Origin: Perognathus longimembris pacificus
Taxonomy: Eukaryota > Chordata > Mammalia > Rodentia > Heteromyidae
Direction: 5' to 3'
Assembly (NCBI RefSeq): GCF_023159225.1
Contig: NC_063170.1
Coordinates: 28,174,301 to 28,238,300, forward strand
Length of the DNA stretch: 64,000 bases
Below, piece after piece: positions 1-11,010 of this stretch (the first letter of the stretch is position 1; every line of letters begins with the position of its first letter). The notes beneath the pieces are model-generated. The model saw nothing but the letters and a program-made list of their open reading frames with translations. It had not been told where the DNA came from and did no database searches. The translations under genes and the position numbers were made by a program.

Positions 1-1039
1 TTGTTTTTATTTAGAAGACTATACTATACCAATTTCCAGAAAGTAAGGAAAGACAAACATAAACTTCAGGATCTCTCACACGTTTAGCTGAGGATGAAGC
101 TTCACCTGAGGATAGGTTAGGGGAGCTATTTGCTAGTTCCTCCTAGCATATGACATGCATTCATTCTGTCTTTTAAGGCCACATTCTGGAACCACTTGTC
201 TGGGTCCCAAGGACTCATTGCAATTTTAATACAATCACTTTTTCTCCAATCTCAAGGAAGGGCCCTAAGGTACATTTTTAATTATAAAGTAGACTCAACA
301 TTTGGCCCTCAGTATTATAAAAGTCACACAGTTGAGTCATTGGACAAGGTGGGAGCATTGAGACAGTCTTACATAAGGCCCTTCAGTTCCTCCTATCCCC
401 AGATCTGCTCTCACCTCATCATTTGAATATACGACAGCTGTGCCATTGTTCTCATTTATACTCTCTAATGGGAAGCTGGAGAACTTGATCTCTTGCATAG
501 TATAGGTGTTTCATTAAAATTATCATTTAAAATAGAAAAAAAGACACACACCAGGGTGCCACATGTTAAACATTTTATCTCTTCTCCTTAAAACAATCAG
601 AGCTAAATGTTTTTATAGATAATCCTGCGTCTCATTATAGGCTTATTAACATTTACTCTTCCAGAAATTCAGTTAGAGCATCTCGGTGTGTAGCTTTGCC
701 TGTGTTTCCCTGACCTCGAATGCAGAGACAATCCCACGGGTTGTTCACTTAGTGCTACCCACACAGCCATACGCACAATGCATGAGTTGTCAGTAGTGTA
801 TGCTGTCAGGAATTGACATGTTTGTGTAATTTTCATGCTTTGCATTGTGTTTTGGAGAGGGAAGAAATCAATGCTGGTGGTTGTTGCTGCCCTTGCTTCA
901 CCTTGAGGTATTATCACTATTATTGGAAAATAGTTGAGTCTGTAATTGTACCAATTTTCCTTCTGTAAAGGCAAAAATGCCTCTTGAACAAAACAGTACA
1001 TAAAATTTGTCTAGTCCACCTTCAGGAAATAATGGGGTT
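1..1039. other. Intergenic, nothing recognised
   Basis: Unique-looking AT-rich DNA. No gene, SINE or LTR recognised on either strand. Confidence 0.5.
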
Positions 1040-1248
1040 ATTCTAGAGCTTCAGAGCAGTAGCTTCCCCCCTGCCACCCCCCCTGCCGGCCCCTACGGCC
1101 TCTGCAGTTGGAATTCCATGTTCCTCGGTTAGAAGAAGCCTTTCAGGCCATCTTTCAGCCCTCCCAACCACATGGTAGCTTTGGTTCTCCACCCCTCTAT
1201 CAGGCCTAGCCCCCGAGCCCCTCAGGAATAGAGCATTCCCACACCTAT

Positions 1249-1569
1249 TGTGGGAGGTGAAAATCCACCGAGCAGTAAGTGAATCGCTCTGTGGCCAGGG
1301 ACAAGGATAGGGATAGGGGTTGCAATGGCAAGATCCCGGCTTGTAAGCCCCGGCACTGTCGGTGGCATGATCCTCCACTGTGTATAGAGAGAACCAAGGG
1401 AGCAAGGACACGGGATGTGGACAGGGAGAAGCCGGGATGGTGACACAGAAGGGCTCCTCGAGCCAGGTCACGCATCCCAGCACCACACCGACGTGCGCCA
1501 CACTGACGTGCTCATCTTTATCACCACCTTCCTGGTCTCTGTTCAAAAGCTCAGTACTTGTGACCCACA
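1249..1569 (-). mobile_element. Possible short LTR remnant, GC-rich
   Basis: A GC-rich segment bounded by TGTGGG on the left and CCCACA on the right, which are inverted TG...CA ends. Near its left end it shares an exact 18-base word (1259-1276) with the LTR at 2586-3446, where the word (2612-2629) sits in the same place and orientation. No target duplication is visible and no poly(A) signal was found, so this is tentative. Flanking DNA at 1040-1248 is also GC-rich and unexplained. Confidence 0.3.
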
Positions 1570-1640
1570 CAGGAAAAGCATTTCGAGATGTCTTACAACA
1601 AGAGAGTCTCACAAGGTTAGGCAACAGTTTGGGGTGGTAA

Positions 1641-2472
1641 GTGGTGAAAAGAGGTGATCTTAGAACTTCCTTTTGCTAGGTGTGCCTTTCAATTCTTATT
1701 TATTGTAAAGAATTTAAGCTTTTAAGATCCAAAAGAAGGTAGTAGCTGCAGAGACCCCTTTACCCCTCCCATTGTACCCCTCCCATTCTTCTTAGTATTT
1801 AAAAGAGGGGAAGCTAGTTGCTTTGTTTTTCCAGTTTCTATTTCCTGATTCTAATGTCTGTGCCTTTTAATATTATTAATTTTAATTTCCCAGAATTGCA
1901 TCTGTTTATCCTACCATATACTGACTCTCCTTCACTTAAGAGTCTATTTTAAAAAAATGATCTCTCCTATCTTTCCCCACTGTATTACTTGGTTTTTGGT
2001 AATGAATCACAATGCACTTGTGTCTATATATGGATTAAGAAGTGTGTGTGTAAAACATCAAAGCTGACTCATAAGCAAGCTAAGAGAAAGGTCTCCCCTG
2101 GTGAGCCAGCTGCACCCCCTCATAGGGGAGGCCACTAGTGGGTGAGAAAGCAGAGGTGGGATTGCAGAGTTTCATTTATTAAAAAAAAGAAAGAGCCAAA
2201 GCAACTAGCTTCCTTTTCTACCATATCTACTTTCATTCACTACATTAGAATAGGGGACTTGAGGAGCTCTGCATCTACCAGACAAACCAGAAATGGGAGT
2301 TTTTATGAGAAATCTCATGATTTTGAAGTGGGGGCTCAAATGTTTGTTAAAATGTAATGTAGGCTGTAGATACATATCTTGGTGTTAAAGTATTTGCCCA
2401 GCATGTGCACAGAACTACAAAAATAAATAAGTAGATATGATAAGTAAATGCGTGAGTTTTCTTTTGTGTGTA
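1641..2472. other. Intergenic, nothing recognised
   Basis: AT-rich DNA between the GC-rich segment and an ID-like SINE. No gene seen. Confidence 0.4.
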
Positions 2473-2546
2473 TGAGGGTGTTTATTGAATCCAGGGCTTC
2501 ACACATAGCAGGAAAGCCCTCCCCCACTGAGCTACTCCCCTCCCCG
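2473..2546 (-). mobile_element. ID-like tRNA-derived SINE fragment
   Basis: Read on the minus strand it has the order of a tRNA-Ala-derived ID element: an A-box-like TAGCTCAGTGG and, about 45 bases later, a diverged B box before GGATTCAATAAA. No poly(A) tail is preserved. Confidence 0.6.
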
Positions 2547-2585
2547 AGAGCACTACAGTTGGTCCTTACTGTTCACAGGAGATCT

Positions 2586-3446
2586 TGTTGTATTCTGGGG
2601 AGCTAGAAAGAGAAAATCCACCGAGCAGTTAAAGGTGACAAATGAGTTTTATTAGTCAGTTTGCAACTGCCTTGCCCCAGGCTACTCCAGAGCTAGGAGC
2701 AGTTGCAGCCTCCAGGGGGCGAGTTTCTTTCCTTTCTTCCTTTCCACAGGCTTCTCCTGTCCACAAGCCTCTCTGCAAGTCTCTTGTTCTCCACAGGCCT
2801 CTGTTCTTCATAGGCCTTTCTCCTCTTTGAGGGATTCCACTTACCATGTGTCTCTCCACAGGCCTCTGGTCTCCCAGTTCACTCTGGCTTTGACAGGCAC
2901 CAGGCTTCAGACTTTCCCACAGGCCTCAGGCTCCGGGCCCCTCCGCAGGCCTCAGGCTCCAAACTCCTCAGCAGGCCTCATGCTCTTCTCAGCTCAGCTC
3001 CCCTCTGCTCCTCTCTGTTCGCCCTCCTCAGGCCTCTAGCTCTCAGCAGGCCTCCGCTCTCTTCCAGACCACAGATAGGCCGCTCTGGCCTCCATTCTCT
3101 GCAGGCCGGGGCTTGGCCTTTCCTGTACACAGGCCCAGTTTACCCTCAGGCCTGAGGGGAACCTGGGCACTGCTCAGCTCCACGAGGCACCTCCTAGTAC
3201 CTTGCTTTCTCTGTGCCTCTTCTTCACCCGGAAATCCTGCCCTCTTGTATCCTCCCCACCCCACCCCAGCCGCCTGCAGGCTGGGGGTGGTGGTTCCGTC
3301 CCCGCAATGTGGGGCTGGATCCCCTTTTATGTTCCGCAGTGGGGCATGGCAATGACCACAACATGGGGTAGGCTTCCCGCCCCCGCGCCCCAAGGTTATT
3401 ACAGTCTGCAGACCTGAGCCATAGCATCATTCTGGAACATACAGCA
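2586..3446 (-). mobile_element. Solo LTR (endogenous retrovirus), with internal degenerate repeats
   Basis: About 861 bp bounded by TGTTGTAT on the left and ATACAGCA on the right, a nearly perfect terminal inverted repeat with TG...CA ends. On the minus strand it has a TATA-like CATAAAAGG (3323-3331) and an AATAAA (2648-2653) followed by a short U5-like tail. Between them is a long GC-rich R-like segment with nine copies of AGGCCT (2795-3153) in degenerate repeats. No clear target duplication. No internal retroviral genes were found beside it, so I call it a solo LTR; the family is not recognised. Confidence 0.55.
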
Positions 3447-4081
3447 ATGTAGAATCTCAGGCCTACTCTAGACAATTAGAATTAGAATTAGAATCTACAT
3501 TTTAGTGAATTAGAATCTACATTTTAACAAGATTCCCAGGTTATCTGTCTACACATGAAAAATGAAGGATTGGCAGGATTTACTTGCATATTAAACTTCT
3601 GAGGAGCTATAAACACACAGATATCTGAGTTCTACCTCCAGAGAATGTTTTAATATACCTCAAATGCAGCCATATTATGTTTAGGAATGTTTTTAAGCTC
3701 CCAAGATGATTTTAACATGTAGCAAATATAAAAAACTGCTAGTCTACCACAAGATCCACCACTCCTACTGTCTCCCAGACAATGCATTCAATAGTTTACT
3801 CAGCTCTCACCTGGGTTGGACCCCAAATGGGAATAACCTTGTTGGAATCTCAAGACTTGCTCAGGAATTACAAGTTACAGGCCCAGAAATATTGTCAGAA
3901 GATAACAGGGGAGAGGAAGGAAACTATTTAAAAAATTATCTAAAATGTGAAGACCCTAAATTAGAAGCTAAAACTTCCTAAATAGCACAGGAAATATTGA
4001 GTTTGAATGTCTTAGAGAAATAAACCACTATGACCAGTGCTCAATTACAGAGTACTAAGATGCCAAACACAGGGAATGATC
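3447..4081. other. Intergenic; short direct repeats near 3474-3530
   Basis: No gene. Near the left end an ATTAGA-type repeat and a roughly 20-base unit (GAATTAGAATCTACATTTTA) occur twice in tandem. The rest is unique-looking. Confidence 0.4.
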
Positions 4082-4293
4082 TTTTTTTTTTTTTTTTTTT
4101 TTGCCAGTCCTGGGCCTGGGACTCAGGGCCTGAGCCCTGTCCCTGGCTTCTTCCAGCTCAAGGCTAACACTCTGCCACCTAAGCCACGGCGCCCCTTCTG
4201 GCCGTTTTCCATATATGTGGTGCTTGGGAATCGAACTGAGAGCTTCATGTGTAGGAGGCAAGTGCTCTTGCCACTAGGCCATATTCCCAGCCC
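4082..4293 (-). mobile_element. IDL-Geo SINE
   Basis: A full-length dimer on the minus strand: ID-like head at the right end, Geo monomer, and a poly(A) tail seen as a T run at the left end. It is flanked by a near-perfect target duplication (CAGGGAATGATCT on the left, CAGGGAATGGTCT on the right). Confidence 0.85.
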
Positions 4294-5393
4294 AGGGAAT
4301 GGTCTTAAATGATCTCAGACATCTGAAAAAAAAGGTAAGACCTTTGCAAATGTAGCCAAATGAGAAGGGAGAGAGTAAAAATAGCAAAATAACCAAGGTT
4401 GAACCTTGAGAAAAATGTCATCTAAAATTAGAGTGCAGGAAATTTTCTTTAAAAATTCCGACACTTAATCTTATCTCTTTGATCAATGTTTCTACCTTCC
4501 AGCAGCTAAAAAAAAGACTTTTATTTGTATCTATGTGTGTGTATACAGTTCTCCCTGTGTGTAAGCAAAACACAAACTTCTAATTCCTTAACTTCCTTAC
4601 ATCTACTGTATACCTATACCTTAACCTCCTTATATCTGTCCAATGTGACCCCATGTCTCCTGCCCTCCACAGGTGGAGCCTATTCCCCTTACCCTTTCAA
4701 GCTGAGCTGGTTTGTGACTTTAAGCAAAAGAATGGGCACCACAAGTGACATTATGCCAGTTCTGAGCTTAAACTGCAAAACACCTTGAACATTGTTTCTC
4801 TTACTCTTACTAGTGCTTCCACTTGCTACAGTGTGAGCAAATTGGGTGAGCCGGACTTGAAGAACCTTCCAGACCAGTTGATAGCTAATGCTTAATACTT
4901 GAGGAAGCCCAGGCAGGATCAAAAGAGTCACTCACTCAGACCACAGCTGACTAAAGATGCTGGGGCAGGGCCAGTCAGGACCAGAGAGATCACCCAATCA
5001 GCTCACAGCATCATGAGGGACATAAGAACTCTATGATTTCCAGAAACACAAGTTACAGCAATAACTAACTTGCATGCCCAAAATAAGGATTCTCCATTTA
5101 GACAGTGGAGTTCTACAGAAATATAGTTAGGATACCCAGTGAAGCTATCCTTCATAATTGAAGGAAAAAAAAATAAATTCCATTCAAAATCTAAAGAAAT
5201 ACATAACCATTAAACCAGCACTGCTGGAAATACTTAACAGGAATCCTATGCACAAATTAAGAAAAAGCAAAAAGAGAAAAATATAGGAAAGAATAAAACT
5301 TAGTAGCTTAGAAAAAGACTGGTTTTTTGAAAAAGCAAATAATTTTTATAAACACCTAACTAATTTGACCAAAAGAAGAAAGGAAGAAGCAGA
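4294..5393. other. Intergenic, nothing recognised
   Basis: No gene. Short ORFs here are not conserved-looking. Confidence 0.4.
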
Positions 5394-5601
5394 GTACTGG
5401 TGGCTGTAAACTTAGCTACTCAGGAGGCTGAGATCTGAGGATCATGGCTCAAAGCCAGCCCAGGCAGGAAAGTCTGTGAGACTCTTATCTCCAATTAACC
5501 ACCAAGTGGCTCAAGTGGTAGAGAACTAGCCTTGAGCTGAAGAGCTCAAGAACAGCACCCAGGCCCAGAGTTCAAGACCCACAGCTGACAAAAAAAAAAA
5601 A
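5394..5601 (+). mobile_element. B1-like/Geo-like dimeric SINE
   Basis: The left part has the 7SL/B1 word CTAGCTACTCAGGAGGCTGA. The right part has GTGGCTCAAGTGGTAGAG and GAGTTCAAG, as in the Geo monomer, and it ends in poly(A). It resembles B1-dID type composites of other rodents. Confidence 0.75.
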
Positions 5602-5749
5602 TAAGAAGAAGAAGATGTGATAAGGAGAGATATAGAGATACAGATGATAGAAACATAAATAAAATGTGATATATATTGATGTAGATATACCAGAGATGTG
5701 TATGTATCTGTATGATATATTTCTATTTTATATAGATAAATATAAAAAG

Positions 5750-6960
5750 AGATCATGTATATAATGGAATTATTACACAGCTATAAAAGAAAATTAAATC
5801 ATTTCATATGTAGGAAAACAAATGCAACTGGAAGACATCATATTGGCAAAGAGAAGACAAACACAAACAAAACATAGTATGTTCTTACTCGTATATGGTA
5901 ATTTACCCTAAAGACTTACATATTCATGTACATGTACATACTTATATATACCCACCTTCATAAAATATAAATCTAAGGGACAACATAGGTGAGAAAGAGG
6001 AAAGGGAAAAGCAAGGTAGAGGATGAATAATTTTGAAATACACTGTAACTATATATAAAAACAGAATAAGGAACCTTGATGAAAGCTGTTCATGAATAAG
6101 TGGCTGAATATTAGAAAGAATAATATTATGTCATTCACAGGGAGATGAATGGGTCTAGAACAAATCAGAGTGAGGTAAGCCAAGCTCAGAAAGAAAAATG
6201 GTGCATGTTTTCTCTCATATGTGGAAGCTTAGATCGAAAACACATGGGGACACGATAAATTATACAAGACTCCAGGCATTTGCTCACAGTGAGACCAAAG
6301 GAGGATATTCTTAGGGGAGAAATACAAAGGCACAATGCCTCTGTGCCTCTGATCATATAAATTTATTGACATGAGCTCCAGGAAATGGAAACCAGTTTTG
6401 TTTTCTTTTCTTTTTGCCTTGTATGCTCATTTATCTTTCTTTGGGAGGTAAAGGGGCACAGAAATGACAGGAAAGACACAGGGTGACCAAATAACAGTGA
6501 CACTCAGGAGACACTGTTGAAAATGAACTATACAACTTGTGGGAGGGGGAGCAGGAGGGAAAACCTGGGAGAAAGCAAAGAAAGGGGTGACTTTATCCAA
6601 AAGGAAATGAACTCATTATCTTACTTAAGAAATGGTAGCCCCTCTGTATATCACCTTTATAACAACAATAAAAATATTTAACAATAAAAAATAGAGGGCT
6701 GGGGGAACAGGCTCTATTAGTGGCTGGAAACCAGAAGTAGAAGACAAGATGAATGAAAGAATATGAACATGGATAACAACAAAACCTGCGGAGATTGTTT
6801 GAATGGGGGGCATTGAGGGAGAAAGAGTAATACAAGCAGTGAAACTGAATATATTATAATCATGTGGAAATATAACAATGAATAATTATGTTTATAACTA
6901 ATGTATAGTGTATAACCTGTATAACTAATGAAAGATAATAAAAAAAAAGTAATAAGTAAA
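5750..6960 (+). mobile_element. L1 3'-end remnants
   Basis: Degraded L1 ORF2 C-terminal words (for example near 5760 and 6120) followed by a G-rich 3' UTR and the tail CCCCTCTGTATATCACC then AATAAAAATA (to ~6690). A second, older L1 tail follows to ~6960. The same 3' tail recurs many times in this window. Confidence 0.65.
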
Positions 6961-9552
6961 AGTTTATCCCTGGTCTCCTGGAAACTTTCAATCATTCTGC
7001 TGTTTAGATGCGACCATCCAAGTGTGGAGCTGATGAGTTTGAGAAGCTTTATAATCAGAGGGTCTTAAGATATGAGTATCTAGCCATTCTTTCTTGGCCA
7101 AAAAATTACTAAATCAAGCACCTTCTGTTCTCAGACCAAATTACTCATCTAAGGAAATTGTAACTCATTATCACATAAAAGAAGGGAGTGTGATGTGAAG
7201 GAATGCATGCACTTTTTAGCAGATTGATTCAATATATCTGCAGTATCAATCCTTGGCCTATCCTTATCTAGCATCTATCCCACCCCACCCCCCTCTATCC
7301 AAGACTCAATTCTGTCTCTCCAATAATGAAGTAACTTTGTACAAAAGGAAATCATTCCATGTCAAAAGGTGAAAGGCTGGTTGTGGAAATATCCGTTTAG
7401 CCTTCACAGCTGAGTTGAGTTTGTAAAGAAAATAATAAACCAGTCACATAATCCCATTTTGAGGCCATTCATGAACTTTGCAGAACGCTGGTGACAAAGG
7501 GCAGCCCAAAGATTAGCAAAATCATGTCAGAAAATCTGATCAACTCCCAGGAAAACATTTCCAGAAAATTAAAAGACTAAGAAAGGTGCTTTTATGCCTA
7601 ATAGACCAGCAAGCTAAGAACATGGCATGTATATGATATTTTGTCCTCAGCATTATGAGGGACAAAGAAGCCATCTCACACGTGGTTACTGCTCTCAAGG
7701 TGAGCAAAATCTGGTTGAGGAGGCAAGATGGCATATCCAAGAAGAACAGTGTGTAGATCAGTGCTTTTAAAGGTGTCATTCAGATGGTCCAGTTACTAGA
7801 GTCAGAGGACCAAGGAGTGTTCTGTGAGCTGGATAAATCAGAGGATGCCATGGGATAAAATAAAGAAATCAATAGGAAGGTTAGAGATGACTCTTTTAGA
7901 ACTAGTTCCTTTCTGGATGGCTTTACACTTACACACACACACACGGTAGAATGATGTTATATATTTGTCTCATCAAACCATCCTGTCTCCCAAAAGTCTC
8001 ATGGGAGTTGGTGATGCAGTATGTCATTGCTCCCACTTCATCCTATTATGTTTAGCTAGAAACCACCCAAGATGGGTTAACTGCTAGAGAAAGAATCTCA
8101 AGTGTCACCATGCAACAAGAGTACCTCAGACATGTGAATCAGAAACACACAACAAAAGCACCTTTCAGCAAGTCTTGTGAATAGCCATTCTTAGAAAGTG
8201 CTCGACAAGGAGCCATCTGGATGCATAACTACCAGAGGGTAAATAGCACTTTGCTTGCACTCTGGTCATGTGACTGTCTGAGAATTGTCTCTACTTCCAA
8301 GTCCTCTGATTTTTTGTTTTCAAAAATTAAGGAAAACTTTATCCTGGCACAGTTGGCTTGTAACACAGTCATAGCCCATAGCCCATAGCCCATAGCCACA
8401 GGGCAAGTAATCTTAAATTTACATCAGAACTAGGAATGTGCATTTTTAGGGTATTTTTCTTCTCACTTCCTGAATTGTGCTCTGGTGAAGCTAGTATTAA
8501 AATTAAATATTCAACGGGGCATAAACTGCGCAACAATACTGTGAAGGCTGGAAGGAAAACAGACAGATTTAAAATTTATCAGATGATTTCATTCCTGAAC
8601 TGTCAGGGCACTGGCCATCACTATTAAGATACGGACCACATGGAGCTACATTAGGAGAGGCCACTCAGGCCAACACAGACCAAACTTCACATGCCAATTT
8701 CCCCTTGTGGGTTATTAGAATGAGCTTCTCTTCTACCTTGAAAAGGTAGACTGCTCCCTCAGCACACTACCATCAACCCGAACTGTGCTGCAGATTGCAT
8801 TCATTGAATAAAGTCTACCAATCACCTAATTACTCCCTATGGTTTTCTCATGCTTAGAAAACTAGGAGGGCAATCAGAAGCCCCTCAATTCCAATAGACT
8901 TCTCACCACAGAGGTTTCAATTTGTTCCCAGGTATATAATGATTAGGGATGAAAGAAGGTTCTTAACCTCCTGAGGGGCTGTCACAATCTGGGGAGGCCA
9001 CTCAGTGGCAGAAGGAGTTAACTAAGAGGTTGCTCACCACACATGGCCTCTTTCCTTGTTTCTGTCCTTGTAAGCTGATTAAGCTGGTGGCCTTGCATTG
9101 GCCACCAAAATCTTTGAGAGTATCCAGGCCACTTCACTGACTATTGTTCACCAGCAAGGTAAGGCCATTCTTAAAGTTTATGAAGTACATTTAAATGGCT
9201 CTATAAATAAGAACCAAATGTCTTTATACAGAATCTCCCTAAAAATGTAACTAAGACTTTCAAACATAACACAAATAACTTAGCACATATGATTTCGTTT
9301 AATCTTAACCACTGTTACTGAAGTCCTTGAAGTTCAAAGTGGTTAAATAATGTCCCTATAAGCAGGCAGGAAGTAAGATGTTACACTGTTTAAGGAAACA
9401 AGTCCAGTTTCTATCTGTTTCTTCTCAGAGGACAGGGAGATGTGGTTGGGAGTAAGGTCTATAGAAGACCTTAGACTACCTTAGGTTTGAGTTTTAGTTT
9501 TACTCCTTTTTAGCTCTATGACCTTAGTTGGAAATGTCTCAGAACATTGGGG
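6961..9552. other. Intergenic, unique-looking
   Basis: No gene recognised. A perfect four-copy 7-bp tandem repeat (CATAGCC) lies at 8370-8397, and a short CA repeat near 7930. Confidence 0.45.
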
Positions 9553-9958
9553 TGTCATATAGGGATAAGAACACCAACTCAAACATAACTCAGAAAGGAA
9601 AAGTTTATTTCTGCAGATGGTGTGCTAAGAAGTCAAGTTAGCAAGTACATTGGGCAGGCAGTCTATCCCAATGAGTTACTGATCTTTGTTCTGATTGGTC
9701 AGAATTTGTTCCCAATCTTGCATGATTTGTTAGTTTGAAATAGGTTAAACATTTATCTAAGCAATGAACTAAATCTGGTTACCTGGCCAAACTGTCAATT
9801 TTTTTTTTACTCAGCTGGAGTTCTATCAATTGACCTATACCTCCTGTAACAGGCTGTAAATCAATGCTAGCTGTAAATGTCTTGTGCTGTTTTCCTTGGC
9901 TTAATCTTCTGAAATTTCCTGAAGTAGATCAAGAGTTTTAGGTAAACATCTTCCAACA
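9553..9958 (-). mobile_element. Probable old LTR
   Basis: Ends are TGTCATAT on the left and CTTCCAACA on the right (TG...CA). On the minus strand there is a CCAAT box (CTGACCAATCAGA) and an AATAAA close to the 3' end, the layout of an LTR. No target duplication found. Family not assigned. Confidence 0.4.
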
Positions 9959-10787
9959 CATATACCTAAATACTGATTGAAGAACATTTTCCATGATGAT
10001 CAGAATTCCTTAAGTTGGTGTTACCACCCAAACTCAAATAAGAAAGATCTGATTTAAAAAAAAATCTGGTCTACTGGTTACGTGGGAGAGAAGATCTGGG
10101 ATTGTGTCAATGCCACAGCTGCAGACAAAAGGATATAGAGACAAGAGGAAGGGAGGAGCCCTCATTGCTTATGCTTTTCACTTTAAGACTATTCTTTCTA
10201 CTGTACCCTTGATCAAGATGAACCTTGCACACTAGCTCCCAGGGCCAGCCATCTGCCACATCCAACGAGGGAGCAGGGAGAGAATTAAATTGCTGCAGCA
10301 TAACTCTCCCACTCCCTAAGAAACCAGTGAAGGATGGCGGGCAGGCTGGCTGGCTGTGGCTGCTTCTAGAGCAGATCATTCTGTGCTAATGGAGCAGAAA
10401 CAAACTGGATAGAAAATCAGGAGGGTTGCAGTTTTTGTTTTCTCTTGTAGGGTCCTCTGGAAAAGATAGCATTCCACAGCAAAGTGCACAAAAGAAACCA
10501 GAATCCTGTCTGTAGATGACATCTCTATTCATTCCAAAGCAGAAAGAACATGCACAACTTTTTAAAAAGTTAGAGGCACAACTAGGGATAATAAGGACTT
10601 ATATGTGAGTTCCTTGCCAAAAGGTAAAAGGAGTATGGGTCACCTGTACGTGGAAATGAAAGGGGTAAGAGCTGACAACTTTCATGGGAGCAGACCTGCT
10701 TGGACTAGGAGCAAAGGAACTCATAATCTGACTTGTGGAACTGAACCCCCTTTTTACAACTTCTTAAAAAAAAAAAAAACAAATACA
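9959..10787. other. Intergenic, nothing recognised
   Basis: No gene or clear repeat. Confidence 0.4.
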
Positions 10788-11010
10788 ACCTGGGCACCAG
10801 GGGTTCATGCTTTTAATCCTAGCTAGGAAGCTGAGATCTGAGGACTATGGTTAGAAGCCAGCTCAAGCAGGAAAGTCTGTGAGACTCTTATCTCCAATTA
10901 AGTACCCAAAAAGCCAGAACTGAAGCTGTGGCTCAAATAGTAGAATGCTAGCACAAAAGCTCAGAGGCAGCACCTAGGCCCTAAGTTCAAGCTCTAGGAC
11001 TGGTGCCAAA
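10788..11010 (+). mobile_element. B1-like/Geo-like dimeric SINE
   Basis: B1-like left part (TTTAATCCTAGCTAGGAAGC) then a Geo-like right part (GCTGTGGCTCAAATAGTAGA), ending in an AAT-rich tail. Confidence 0.7.

Noticed and set aside
1043..1624. 193-codon ORF on the minus strand
   Set aside because: GC-rich DNA gives long open frames in several overlapping phases here, and the peptide looks like no protein I know. The area is better explained as a possible LTR remnant.
2740..3160. CRISPR-like array from the AGGCCT repeats
   Set aside because: Spacing and units are irregular, there are no unique spacers of fixed length, and the DNA is mammalian. It is part of an LTR.
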